Below are positions 33,464 through 44,090 of a DNA stretch of 64,000 bases, piece by piece. The DNA is from Streptomyces sp. 71268 (lineage in GTDB: Bacteria; Actinomycetota; Actinomycetes; Streptomycetales; Streptomycetaceae): the NCBI RefSeq assembly GCF_029392895.1, contig NZ_CP114200.1:1641501-1705500 (forward strand). The letters are read 5' to 3'. How positions within the stretch are numbered: position 1 is the first letter of the stretch; every line of letters begins with the position of its first letter. The notes below the pieces were generated by a model that saw only the letters and a program-made list of their open reading frames with translations, did not search any database and was not told the origin of the DNA. Made by a program: the position numbers and the translations under genes.

Positions 33464-34401
33464 CAGTGCTTCACCGCCCCGGCCAGCAGGCCGCCGGTGA
33501 TCCGACGCTGGATGAAGGCGAACAGCACCAGCGACGGCAGGGTCGCCAACAGCGCGGCGGCGGCCAGCGGGCCGAGGTCGGCGACGCCCTCGGTGCCGAT
33601 GAAGTGGGTGAGGACGACCGGCATGGTCTGCTTCTCCGGGGACTTGAGCAGGACGAGCGCGAAGAAGAACTCGTTCCAGGCGGTGATGAACGTGAACAGC
33701 GCGGTGGCCACGATGCCGGGCGCGAGCAGCGGCGCCGTCACCGACACCAGCGTGCGCAGCCGGCCCGCCCCGTCCACCGCCGCGGCCTCCTCCAACTCGC
33801 GCGGCACGGCCCGTACGTACCCGGCGAGCATCCACAGCGCGAACGGCAGCGACCAGACCACGTAGACCAGGACGAGACCAGCGGGCTCGTCGATGAGCCG
33901 GAACTCCTTGAGGATCAGGAACAGCGGGATGATCACCAGCACGAACGGGAACGCCTGGCTGACCACCACCCAGCCGGTGGCCGCGCGGGAGAGCGCGGAG
34001 CGGTGCCGGGCCATCACGTAGGCCATCGGCGTGGCGATCAGCACCGAGACCGCGGCGGCGCAGCCCGCGGTGAGCAGGCTGTTGCCGGCGGCCCGCAGCA
34101 GCGGCTGCTCGTCGAAGGCTCGCCGGAAGTTGTCGAGCGTGGGCCGCTCCGGCAGCCAGGTCGGGTGCAGGGTGGCGAGTTCGGTGGGTGGCTTGAACGC
34201 GGTGGAGAGGAGCCACAGCAGCGGGAAGGCCAGGAAGACCAGGTAGCCCAGGAGCGCCAGGTACTGGCCGGCGCGCGCCGCCCGGCGTCGGCCGCGCCGG
34301 GGCACGCCGGCGCGCGGCCGGACCGGCGCGGTCTCTCCGGAGGCGCGGCCCGCCGGGTGGCCCGCCGTGCGGCCCGTCGATCCGGAGTCGGCTCGCTTCA
34401 C
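33463..34401 (-). CDS. Carbohydrate ABC transporter permease (MalG type)
   Basis: 312 residues, start codon ATG at 34401 overlapping the previous gene (ATGA). Six transmembrane helices begin around residue 47 after a basic, Pro/Arg-rich N-terminus. The EAA-type loop is YVRAVPRELEEAAAVDGAG. It pairs with the MalF-type permease upstream. Confidence 0.92.
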   Translation of the reverse strand: MKRADSGSTGRTAGHPAGRASGETAPVRPRAGVPRRGRRRAARAGQYLALLGYLVFLAFPLLWLLSTAFKPPTELATLHPTWLPERPTLDNFRRAFDEQPLLRAAGNSLLTAGCAAAVSVLIATPMAYVMARHRSALSRAATGWVVVSQAFPFVLVIIPLFLILKEFRLIDEPAGLVLVYVVWSLPFALWMLAGYVRAVPRELEEAAAVDGAGRLRTLVSVTAPLLAPGIVATALFTFITAWNEFFFALVLLKSPEKQTMPVVLTHFIGTEGVADLGPLAAAALLATLPSLVLFAFIQRRITGGLLAGAVKH

Positions 34402-35372
34402 TGGTCCGCTCCTCTCAGCCGTCCGACGAGGTACACGGCGAGCAGCACGGAGACGACCGCGACCAGGACACAGCCCATGGCCGCCGCGTAGCCGAACTGG
34501 CCGTAGCGGAACGCCTCCTCGTACGCGAAGAGCATCGGCAGCCGGGTGCGACCGCCGGGCCCGCCGCTGGTGAGCACGTACACCAGGGCGAAGGAGTTGA
34601 GGTTCCAGATGAAGCTGAGCGCGCTGATGGCCAGGGCGATGGGGCGGATGGCGGGCCAGGTGACGGTGCGGAACCTGCGCCAGGCGCCGGCGCCGTCCAC
34701 GGCCGCCGCCTCACGCAGTTCGCGCGGTACGTTCTGCAACCCCGCCAGCAGGGCGACCGTGACCTGTGGCAACCCCGCCCAGACGCCCACCACGATCACC
34801 GCGGGCAGCGCGGTGGACAGCCCGGCGAGCCAGTCGGAGCCGTCGCCCAGGCGCAGGTCGCGCAGCGTCTCGTTGAGGATGCCGGCGTCGGAGTGGTAGA
34901 CGAGGCGCCACATGATGCCGACGACGACCTCCGGCATCGCCCAGGGCACGATCGCCAGCGTCCGCGCCAGCCAGCGCATCCGCAGGTCCTGGCTGAGCAG
35001 CAGGGCGAGCCCGAGCCCGAGGAGGAACTGCGGCACCGTCACGCCCACCGCCCACACCAGGCCGACCCGGAAGGACTCCCAGAAGAGGGTGTCGTGGCGC
35101 AGGTCGCGGAAGTTGAGCAGGCCGATCCACTCGGTGGGTTCGGTGCGGCCCGACTGGGAGTCGGTGAACGCGAGGCCGATGCCGTACAGCAGGGGTCCCG
35201 CGCTCAGCAGCAGGATGGGCAGGAGTGCGGGCAGGACCAGGAACCAGGGCCCGAGCCCGGCGGGCCGCCCGCCCCGGCCCCGGCCGGCGTCCGACCCCGG
35301 GGCGCGGCCCCTGCTGGCTGGGGCGCGGTCCGGTTCGTCACCGGGCCGCGCCGCCTCGGTCGTCGGTCTCAC
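34398..35372 (-). CDS. Carbohydrate ABC transporter permease (MalF type)
   Basis: 324 residues from GTG 35372 (AAGGAG upstream). The N-terminal 40 residues are polar, then transmembrane helices follow. The EAA loop is LQNVPRELREAAAVDGAGAW. It is the first gene of the sugar importer operon. No ATPase is encoded here, so a shared MsiK-type ATPase from elsewhere is probable, as known in Streptomyces. No LacI regulator is adjacent. Confidence 0.92.
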   Translation of the reverse strand: MRPTTEAARPGDEPDRAPASRGRAPGSDAGRGRGGRPAGLGPWFLVLPALLPILLLSAGPLLYGIGLAFTDSQSGRTEPTEWIGLLNFRDLRHDTLFWESFRVGLVWAVGVTVPQFLLGLGLALLLSQDLRMRWLARTLAIVPWAMPEVVVGIMWRLVYHSDAGILNETLRDLRLGDGSDWLAGLSTALPAVIVVGVWAGLPQVTVALLAGLQNVPRELREAAAVDGAGAWRRFRTVTWPAIRPIALAISALSFIWNLNSFALVYVLTSGGPGGRTRLPMLFAYEEAFRYGQFGYAAAMGCVLVAVVSVLLAVYLVGRLRGADQ

Positions 35373-35819
35373 GGCAGGGGGGCTCCTTCACGGCGCGGCG
35401 CGGTGGGGCGCGGCGGCCCGGACGCCGTCCGGGGAGCGCGGCACCCCGGTGCTGGGCATGGCTGGGGCGGGGCAGCCGCGCCTGGGGCGGGCGGTACCGT
35501 CCCGTGGTCACGGGGAGCGGGCGCCCGTCAGGAGGCCCCCGTCATCGTGCTGACGGTCCGTATCGCAGTCAAGCGGTACGCGCGCACGACCTCGACTCGC
35601 GCGATGCGAGACTGACCGCACAGGACCGGTCAGACTCAGGCACGACCAGACAGGACCGGGCGGGACCGGGCAGGACCAGACACGGTCAAACCGGGCCGGG
35701 CAGGACCAAGCGCGGCCAAGCACGACCAAGCACGGTCAGGCAGAGCCAGACAGGGCCAGACAGGGTCGGAGACGAGAGGACGGGCGCGGCGTGGGGCGTG
35801 ACGGCGTGGGGAGCCTGGC
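35373..35819. other. Divergent intergenic region with repeat array
   Basis: 447 bp between the sugar importer and the phosphotransferase. It holds the decamer array at 35621-35770 and presumably both promoters. A 22-residue ORF at 35547-35615 (GTG, AGGAGG about 12 nt upstream) cannot be supported further. Confidence 0.45.
35621..35770. repeat. Degenerate 10-bp tandem repeat, about 15 units
   Basis: Units stay in register every 10 bases for 150 bp; typical units are CAGGACCGGT, CACGACCAGA, CAGGACCAGA, CACGACCAAG and CAGGGCCAGA. The consensus is roughly CAGGACCAGR. A 10-bp period excludes coding, and places identical bases on one face of the helix. It ends 50 bp before the phosphotransferase start. 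Confidence 0.8.
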
Positions 35820-36692
35820 GTGAGCGCGGGGTTCACCGAGGAGCGGGCCCGGCGGGTGCTGGCGGCGGCGGGGCTGGCGCGGACGCCGGCCGACGCGCGG
35901 CTGCTCGCCCTGGGCGAGAACGCGGTGTTCGCGCTGGCCAGCACCGTGGTCAAGGTGGGGCGCGAGAGCGGGCTGTGGGAACGGGCGAGCCGCGAACCGC
36001 GCGTCGCGACCTGGCTCGCCGAGCACGGGGTGCCCGCGGTGCGCCCCGCCGAGCCGAGGGCGCTGCTGGTCGACGGGCACCCGGTCACGGTCTGGCACCG
36101 GCTGCCGCCGGCCGTCCGCGCCGCGACCCCGACCGACCTGGCGGGGCTGCTGCGGCGAGTGCACGCGCTGCCGGAGCCCCCGTTCGCGCTGCCGCGCCGC
36201 GAGCTGCTGGGCGGCGTGGAGCGGTGGCTGCGGCTGGCCGGGGACGCGATCGACCCCGCCGACGCGGCCTACCTGCGGGCGCGCAGGGACGGTTTCGCGC
36301 AGGCCACGGCAGAGCTGACGCCCCATCTGCCGCCCGGCCCGCTGCACGGCGACGCGCTGCCGCGCAACGTGCACGTCAGCGCCGACGGCCCGGTCCTGGT
36401 GGACCTGGAGACCTTCGCCAGCGACCTGCGCGAACACGACCTGGTAGTGATGGCTCTCACCCGCGACCGGTACGGGCTCGACCCGGCGGCCTACGCGGAG
36501 TTCACCTCGGCCTACGGCTGGGACGTGCGCGAGTGGGAGGGCTGTGCGGTGCTGCGCGGGGCCCGGGAGACGGCGAGCTGCGCCTGGGTCGCGCAGCACG
36601 CGCCGGGCAACCCGAGCGCCCGCGCGGAGTTCGAGCGCCGGGTGGCGTCACTGCGCGCGGACGACCCGAGCGTACGGTGGTTCGCGCTGTGA
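35820..36692 (+). CDS. Aminoglycoside phosphotransferase (APH) family kinase
   Basis: 290 residues from GTG 35820. The catalytic loop PGPLHGDALPRNVHV has the H-G-D...N pattern, and the metal-binding VLVDLETFASD follows. The N-lobe includes FALASTVVKVGRE with the ATP-anchoring Lys. The wider family includes homoserine, choline and antibiotic kinases, so resistance should not be assumed. It is preceded by the decamer repeat array. Confidence 0.8.
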   Translation: MSAGFTEERARRVLAAAGLARTPADARLLALGENAVFALASTVVKVGRESGLWERASREPRVATWLAEHGVPAVRPAEPRALLVDGHPVTVWHRLPPAVRAATPTDLAGLLRRVHALPEPPFALPRRELLGGVERWLRLAGDAIDPADAAYLRARRDGFAQATAELTPHLPPGPLHGDALPRNVHVSADGPVLVDLETFASDLREHDLVVMALTRDRYGLDPAAYAEFTSAYGWDVREWEGCAVLRGARETASCAWVAQHAPGNPSARAEFERRVASLRADDPSVRWFAL

Positions 36693-36745
36693 GCGTCCGT
36701 TGGGGCGCGCCGTAGCGGTCGCACCCGCTTCGTAGCGGGACGCTC
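36691..36745 (+). terminator. Weak inverted repeat after the phosphotransferase
   Basis: GAGCGTCC (36691-36698, overlapping the stop) and GGACGCTC (36738-36745) are perfect complements with a 39-nt spacer containing two copies of CGTAGCGG. Possible terminator. Confidence 0.35.
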
Positions 36746-36787
36746 CATCCGTCCGCGGCGGCCCGACGCCTCGGGCCCGGCCCGCGG

Positions 36788-37510
36788 TCAGCCGGCTATC
36801 GCGGGCGCCCCGCGCAGCGGCCAGGCGCCGTCCACGACCGCGTCCTGGGTGCCCTTGCGGCGCAGCCAGGACTGGAAGTCGGCGGCCCATTCCGCGTACC
36901 ACCCGACCTGTTTGCGGTGCAGCTCCCACAGGTCGAGCCCGGCCACCTGGGCGTGCCGCTCGGCGACCGCACAGGCGACCCGGGCCGCGGCCAGCGCGTC
37001 CGCCCGGGCCTCGTGCGCCTGGTCGAGCGGGACGCCGTAGTGCCCGCAGACGGCCTCCAGGGTGCGCTTGCCCTTGCGGTAGCGGTCGACGGACCGGTCG
37101 ATCGTGTACGGGTCGATGACCGGGCCGACGTCGGCCCGGCCGAGCCGCTCGGCCAGCGAGGGCAGCCCGTGTCGGCGCAACTCCGCCGCCAGCATGCTCA
37201 GGTCGAACGCCGCGTTGTACGCCACGACCGGTGTGCCCGCCCGCCAGTGCGCCACGAGCACCTCCGCTATCTCGGCCACCACCTCGCGGGCCGGCCGTCC
37301 GTCGGCCGCCGCGCGGGCGTTGGTGATGCCGTGCACGGCGACGGCGTCCTGCGGTATCGGGATGCCCGGGTCGGCCAGCCATTCCCGGCCGCCCACCGCT
37401 TCCCCGCCCCGGACCTCGACGACCGCCGCCGTCACGATCCGTGCCTCGTCCGGGTCGGTGCCCGTGGTCTCCAGGTCGAAGCCGATCAGCAGCTCTCGGT
37501 GCCAGCCCAT
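36788..37510 (-). CDS. DnaQ-like 3'-5' exonuclease
   Basis: 240 residues from ATG 37510. DEDDh motifs are visible: ExoI GFDLETTGTDP, ExoII VVAYNAAFDLSML, and ExoIII HEARADALAAARV with the His and Asp. It resembles the Pol III epsilon family, as a stand-alone exonuclease. A role in replication proofreading or RNA/DNA trimming is possible. No polymerase is nearby. Confidence 0.88.
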   Translation of the reverse strand: MGWHRELLIGFDLETTGTDPDEARIVTAAVVEVRGGEAVGGREWLADPGIPIPQDAVAVHGITNARAAADGRPAREVVAEIAEVLVAHWRAGTPVVAYNAAFDLSMLAAELRRHGLPSLAERLGRADVGPVIDPYTIDRSVDRYRKGKRTLEAVCGHYGVPLDQAHEARADALAAARVACAVAERHAQVAGLDLWELHRKQVGWYAEWAADFQSWLRRKGTQDAVVDGAWPLRGAPAIAG

Positions 37511-37680
37511 GGCGGCCCTCCTTCGTGGTGCGTCCCCCTGTTGTTCATCACCTTCCCACGCGCCACTGACAACCCGTCCGGCGTCGGGCGCGGCCGACCG
37601 CTCCGACCGGCCGAATACCCCAAGAAGCGCGGATATGCCCGAGTTGATGGGTTTTGATGGGAGGAGGCGAGGGGTCCGGC

Positions 37681-38766
37681 TCAGCCGATCGGGGCCAGCA
37701 GGTCGTCGCGCATGCCGTCCACCCGGGCTGCGAAGCCGTCCAGGTCGATGGAGTGCGGGTCCTTGCCGGCGGCGGCGCGGGTGTTCTCCATGACGGCCAC
37801 GAGCGTGGTGGTGTCGGCCCAGGCGCACACGGGCATCACGAGCTTCTGCCCGCTCTGCCGCTTGATCACGACCTCGCAGGTCAGCGCGGCGTCCGCGCCG
37901 GGCGGGGTGATCTCCCGGCGCTCGACCCCCACCTCGGCGTTGTCGTTGCCCTCCAGCCCGCGGAAGAAGCTGTTCTTGGCGTACGTGGGGCTGAAGAAGG
38001 TGCCGTTGAGCCCGGTGACCACCATCTCCGCATCCCGGGGCGCGGTGGTGTAGCGCCCGGTGGCGGGCTTGACGCCGCTCGCCCCGCTGCCGTCGTCCGG
38101 CACCTGCTCGTCGGCCGACTCGCTGAGGTCCTTCTCCAGCGTGTACTTGCCGCCCTCCAGCGTCTTGGGAAGGACCACCTTGTACTTCGTCTTCGCGTCG
38201 CGGTCGGCGTCGGCCGTCGGGCTGGGCGTGGGCTGTGTCGGGCTCTGACTCGGGCTCGGCCGCTGACTGGTGTCGACCGAGGGGTCGTCGCTGACCTTGG
38301 ACTCGTCCCGCTTGCCACCGCCGTCGTCGCCGCTCATCGCGAACACCACGCCGCCGATCGCCAGCAGTCCCACGAGCACGGCACCGACGACGATCGCCAC
38401 GGTCCTGCGCGAACCACCGCTCGGCGGCCCCGGCGGCCCGCCCATCCCCGGACCGCCGCCGTACGGCGCGCCGTACCCGGGCCCGGGCTGGGCGTACGGA
38501 GACGGCTGGCCGGGCTGGGCGTACGGGGATTGCTGGCCCGGTTGGCCGTACGGCGACGGCTGACCCGGCTGACCGTACGGAGGCTGCTGACCGGGCTGAC
38601 CGTACGGGGACTGCTGGCTCGGCTGACCGCCGTAGGGGGAGCCCTGTTGCGGGTAGCCGTAGGGGTTCTGCGGCGGCTGCGGCGGCCCGCCCGGCCCCGG
38701 TTGGCCGGCCGGCCAACCGTCTCCCGGAGCTCCGGACCCGGGCTGCTGCGGCGGGGGCATACTCAC
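37681..38766 (-). CDS. Pro/Gln/Tyr-rich single-pass membrane protein
   Basis: 361 residues from GTG 38766; ATG 38760 is equally possible. The first 125 residues are Pro/Gly/Gln/Tyr-rich, with five 9-residue repeats of the type SPYGQPGQQ. One transmembrane helix follows (VAIVVGAVLVGLLAIGGVVF, about 127-146), then a Ser/Thr/Asp linker. The extracytoplasmic domain (about 195-361) starts KYKVVLPKTLEGGKYTLEKD and is not recognised. Streptomyces has many of these; the role is unknown. Confidence 0.75.
   Translation of the reverse strand: MSMPPPQQPGSGAPGDGWPAGQPGPGGPPQPPQNPYGYPQQGSPYGGQPSQQSPYGQPGQQPPYGQPGQPSPYGQPGQQSPYAQPGQPSPYAQPGPGYGAPYGGGPGMGGPPGPPSGGSRRTVAIVVGAVLVGLLAIGGVVFAMSGDDGGGKRDESKVSDDPSVDTSQRPSPSQSPTQPTPSPTADADRDAKTKYKVVLPKTLEGGKYTLEKDLSESADEQVPDDGSGASGVKPATGRYTTAPRDAEMVVTGLNGTFFSPTYAKNSFFRGLEGNDNAEVGVERREITPPGADAALTCEVVIKRQSGQKLVMPVCAWADTTTLVAVMENTRAAAGKDPHSIDLDGFAARVDGMRDDLLAPIG
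38479..38613 (-). repeat. 27-bp coding tandem repeat (five 9-residue units)
   Basis: Codons 52-96 of the membrane protein code five units of the form xSPYGQPGQ or xSPYAQPGQ. Third-base changes show that the units are not recently identical. Confidence 0.8.
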
Positions 38767-38883
38767 GTCGCGTTCCCTCTCCCACTTGTCAGGTCCGCGC
38801 AGCGTATCGCGCCCGCCGACGCCACGCGGCGGGTGCTCCCGTTCCCGGGCGGGGTCCCCTCCCCCGTCGGCCGGGCGCGGGGC

Positions 38884-40128
38884 TCAGGAGACCGGGCGTG
38901 AGTCCGCCCAGGCGCCCTCGAACTCCTCGCGGTAGACCTCAAAGAGGCTGTTGTCGGCGCCCGTGTCCGCCCCGCGCACCACCTCACGCTCGCGGCCACC
39001 GGCGCGCAGCACCAGCACCGGGGCCTCCATGCCGCGGGCCCTGCGCAGGTACGACTGGACGACGCCGACGCCGTCGGCCGAGTCACCGTTGATGAGGTAC
39101 GCGGTCACCCGCGGGGTCTCGTCGAAGACGTGGATCTCGAACGCGCCGGGGTCCCGCAGCCGGGCCCGTACCCGGCGCATGTGCAGGATGTTCATCTCCA
39201 CGGAGCGGCTGAGCTCGCCCTTCCTCATGCCGAGTTCCCGCTCCCGGCGGCGGACCGCGCTGCTGGCCGGGTTGAGGAAGAGGAGCCGCGTGCGGCAGCC
39301 GGTCTCCGCGAGCCGGATCAGGCGGCGACCCGAGTAGTTCTGTACGAGCAGGTTCAGACCTATGCCCATGGCGTCCAGCCGGCGCGCGCTGCCGAACAGG
39401 TCCTCCGCGGGCAACTGGCGCTGGAGCCGGACCCGGTCGGCGTGGACGCTGACCACGTCCGCGTACCGGTCCCCCACCAGGTCCTCGACCGCGTCTATCG
39501 GCAGCCGGTCGGTCGAGGGGCCGCCGGTCCCGCCGCCGAGGATGTCGAGCAGCCGGGCCGAGGCGCGCTCCGCCTGGTCCAGCACGTTCTGGGACAGGGC
39601 GCGGTTGCGCGAGACGACGTTGCGGGTGACCTCCAGCTCGTCGAGCGCGAGTTCGAGCTCGCGCCGGTCGTCCAGGTAGGGCACGAAGCACGGCCAGTGC
39701 TGCACCAGGAGTTCGCGCAACTGCGGCAGCGTCAGGAAGCTGACGACATTGTCGTCGGCCGGATCGAGGAGGTATCCCTTGCGGCGGCTGACCTCGCGCA
39801 CGGCCACCGCGCGCTGCACCCACTCCTGGCCCGCCGGGCCAGCGGCGGCCACCACCCAGTCCTCGCCGTGCACCGGCTCGTAGATCGGTTGCAGCACCGA
39901 GGCCACCACCGCGCGCAGCCGCTGTTCGACCAGATTGAGCCAGATATAGGCACGGCCCGCCCGCCGCGCGCGCGTGTGCACCTCGGCCCACGCGTCGGCG
40001 CCCCAGTCCAGTTCCGCTCCGATCTCCACCGGCCTGACCAGGGAGACCGCGCCGGGAGGTGCGTCGGTGGCGCCGCCCTGCGGGGTGCTCTCCTCCCCAG
40101 ATGGCAGCTCCAGCCCGCCCGAGCTCAC
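38884..40128 (-). CDS. SAV2148-type HEPN domain protein
   Basis: 414 residues from GTG 40128. The HEPN-like helical domain spans about 50-205 (WLNLVEQRLRAVVASVLQPI, LRELLVQHWPCFVPYLDDRR, DELEVTRNVVSRNRALSQ). HEPN RNases usually carry R-N-x-x-x-H; here the tail reads RNVVSRN, so the His is replaced by Arg. The second half (about 215-400) has a nucleotide-binding-like fold with LIRLAETGCRTRLLFLNP. Function unproven. It is divergent from glgX. Confidence 0.75.
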   Translation of the reverse strand: MSSGGLELPSGEESTPQGGATDAPPGAVSLVRPVEIGAELDWGADAWAEVHTRARRAGRAYIWLNLVEQRLRAVVASVLQPIYEPVHGEDWVVAAAGPAGQEWVQRAVAVREVSRRKGYLLDPADDNVVSFLTLPQLRELLVQHWPCFVPYLDDRRELELALDELEVTRNVVSRNRALSQNVLDQAERASARLLDILGGGTGGPSTDRLPIDAVEDLVGDRYADVVSVHADRVRLQRQLPAEDLFGSARRLDAMGIGLNLLVQNYSGRRLIRLAETGCRTRLLFLNPASSAVRRRERELGMRKGELSRSVEMNILHMRRVRARLRDPGAFEIHVFDETPRVTAYLINGDSADGVGVVQSYLRRARGMEAPVLVLRAGGREREVVRGADTGADNSLFEVYREEFEGAWADSRPVS

Positions 40129-40509
40129 CTGTGTACCGCCTTCCGCCCCCGTCCAACGATCAAGGCAGACTACTGCGACGCGGGGAGCCGGTGCAGCCCC
40201 AGCAGGTCAGCTGTGCGTCAACGCGCCACCGCCCGCCGCGCGTTGCCCCCACCCCGGCCACGCGGAGTGAGGCGATTCATAGTCGCACGCGGCGCCACGG
40301 CGCGCGGCGCCCGCCGCCGCCCCCTGCCCGCCCCGGACACGACTCCCACGCCCCCAGGCTCGCGCCCGACGCCCTCCCAGGCGATGGCCGATGCATTATG
40401 GTGCGGCACATCCCCCTACAGCACCCACATCGCCCCATATGGACACTTGTCACGCATGCGCCGAACGCCCAGCCGGGCGGCCCGGCGAGAGAAGTGGAAG
40501 AGTCGATTC
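40129..40509. other. Intergenic region between HEPN gene and glgX
   Basis: 381 bp with no supported ORF. The glgX frame is open through it but lacks coding-like sequence. A lower-GC patch around 40390-40445 (CATTAT, CATATG) may contain the glgX promoter. Confidence 0.4.
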
Positions 40510-42707
<2,198 letters not shown>

Positions 42708-42714
<7 letters not shown>

Positions 42715-42792
42715 GCGGCGCGCGTCGACACCTCGCGTGGGCATCACGCGCGGGGGTTGCTCGTGGGCACCGCTCGTAGGCGCCGCGCGTCG
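42708..42792. repeat. Imperfect 20-bp direct repeat between convergent genes
   Basis: 42708-42727 and 42773-42792 match at 19 of 20 bases (CTCGTAGGCG...GCGCGTCG). Weaker related copies starting with CGTGGGCA lie between them. It spans the glgX stop and the gap before the LysR gene. Confidence 0.5.
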
Positions 42793-42827
42793 GCCCCGCG
42801 CGTCCGGGGTGCCTGCCGAACGCCGCG

Positions 42828-43805
42828 TCAGGCCGCGGGGGCGGCGGCGCCCGGGGCGGCCGCGGTGGGATCGGACGCGCCCCTGGCACGGGGGGCGTCG
42901 GCGACGCCGGCCGGGGCGCCGCTCGCGGTGGCGGCGGGCAGGGTCCGGCGCAGCTCGGCGACGAACGCCCGGGCCGCGCCGACCAGCTCGGCGCGCGAGA
43001 AGACGACCAGTTCGCGGCGGATCGGCGGGTCGACGCGCAGGCCGACGCAGCCCTGGATGCCGGCGATGACGTGCGCCGGGGCGGCCACCACGCCCGCGCC
43101 GGCGCGCGCCATGCGGACCGCCGTGGACGTGTGCTCGGTGTGGACGGCGTTGCGGGGCGTGAAGCCCGCGCGCTCGCAGATCGCGTCCATCGCGGGACGG
43201 CCGGCGACGATCGGCTCCAGGGCGCAGCGCACCCAGGGGCGGTCGGCCAGTTCGGCCAGCCGTACCGAGTCGCGGCGGGCCAGCGGGTCGTCGGCGGCCA
43301 CGGCGATGACGATCTCCTCGGACCCCACCGGCTCCACCGGCCCCTGCCAGTGCGTGGGTCGGTGCCCGACGGCGAGGTCGGCCACGCCACGGTCCATGTG
43401 GTCGGCCAGTTCGCCGGCCGACGCGTACTCGCGCAATGTCAGCCGCATCCCGGGGTGCGCGCGCCGCCAGCGGGCGAACGTCTCCGGCAACACCCCCATG
43501 GCCACCGCGTGCACGCTGGCGATGTGCAGTTCGCCGTCGGCCGCCCCGGCGGCGGCCCGGGCCGCGCGGCGCGCCTGGCCCGCGCTGCGCACGGCCAGTT
43601 CGGCGTGCGGCAGGAAGGCGCGGCCCATCGGGGTCAGCCGCACGCCGCGCGGCAGGCGCTCCAACAGCGGGCCGCCCACCTCCCGTTCCAGCGCCTTGAC
43701 CTGGTGGGAGAGGGCCGACTGGGTCACGTTGAGAGTCTCGGCGGCGCGCGTGAACGAGCCCTCCTCCACCACCGCGACCAGGTACTCCATCTGCCGCAGG
43801 CTCAT
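42828..43805 (-). CDS. LysR-family transcriptional regulator
   Basis: 325 residues from ATG 43805. The helix-turn-helix is at 1-60 (MSLRQMEYLVAVVEEGSFTR and LNVTQSALSHQVKALEREVG). The rest is a LysR substrate-binding domain, with a disordered Ala/Pro-rich tail of about 30 residues. It is divergent from the Lpd-like gene at 44091, its most likely target. Confidence 0.9.
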   Translation of the reverse strand: MSLRQMEYLVAVVEEGSFTRAAETLNVTQSALSHQVKALEREVGGPLLERLPRGVRLTPMGRAFLPHAELAVRSAGQARRAARAAAGAADGELHIASVHAVAMGVLPETFARWRRAHPGMRLTLREYASAGELADHMDRGVADLAVGHRPTHWQGPVEPVGSEEIVIAVAADDPLARRDSVRLAELADRPWVRCALEPIVAGRPAMDAICERAGFTPRNAVHTEHTSTAVRMARAGAGVVAAPAHVIAGIQGCVGLRVDPPIRRELVVFSRAELVGAARAFVAELRRTLPAATASGAPAGVADAPRARGASDPTAAAPGAAAPAA

Positions 43806-44017
43806 CGCCGCCCCCACCTTCCTCGTCCGCCCTGCCGACACCGATCGCGAGGGCACTGCTCCGGGCGCGCCGGGGCGCGCGACGCGCGGCGTACCCGCGC
43901 CCCGGCGCGCCCGCGTCGCCCCCGCCCCCGCGTCGCCCGCGCCGAGGTGGCGCGTGCCACACCCGCCGTCCCTCCGTGACCGCCCCGCGCCGCGCTGACG
44001 CGCGGGTGCCACCTGGC

Positions 44018-44032
44018 ATGCACAGCTTTCAT
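44018..44032. promoter_or_regulatory. Candidate LysR-type T-N11-A box
   Basis: ATG-CACAGCTTT-CAT at 44018-44032 has complementary ends and fits T-N11-A (T44019 to A44031). It lies in the 285-bp gap between the LysR gene and lpd, in a locally AT-richer patch. Confidence 0.4.
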
Positions 44033-44090
44033 CGGCTCCATCAAAACATTGCCTTGGACCGATCGGCCGCTGTGGGCGGAGCCTTGGGCC

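Noticed and set aside
35508..35729. Minus-strand ORF rich in WSCP repeats
   Set aside because: It is produced by translating the decamer repeat array; a 10-bp period gives such periodic peptides by chance.
35621..35770. CRISPR array
   Set aside because: Units are contiguous 10-mers without spacers, and there are no cas genes.
39130..40509. Upstream extension of the glgX frame
   Set aside because: It is antisense to the HEPN gene; GlgX homology begins only at 40510.
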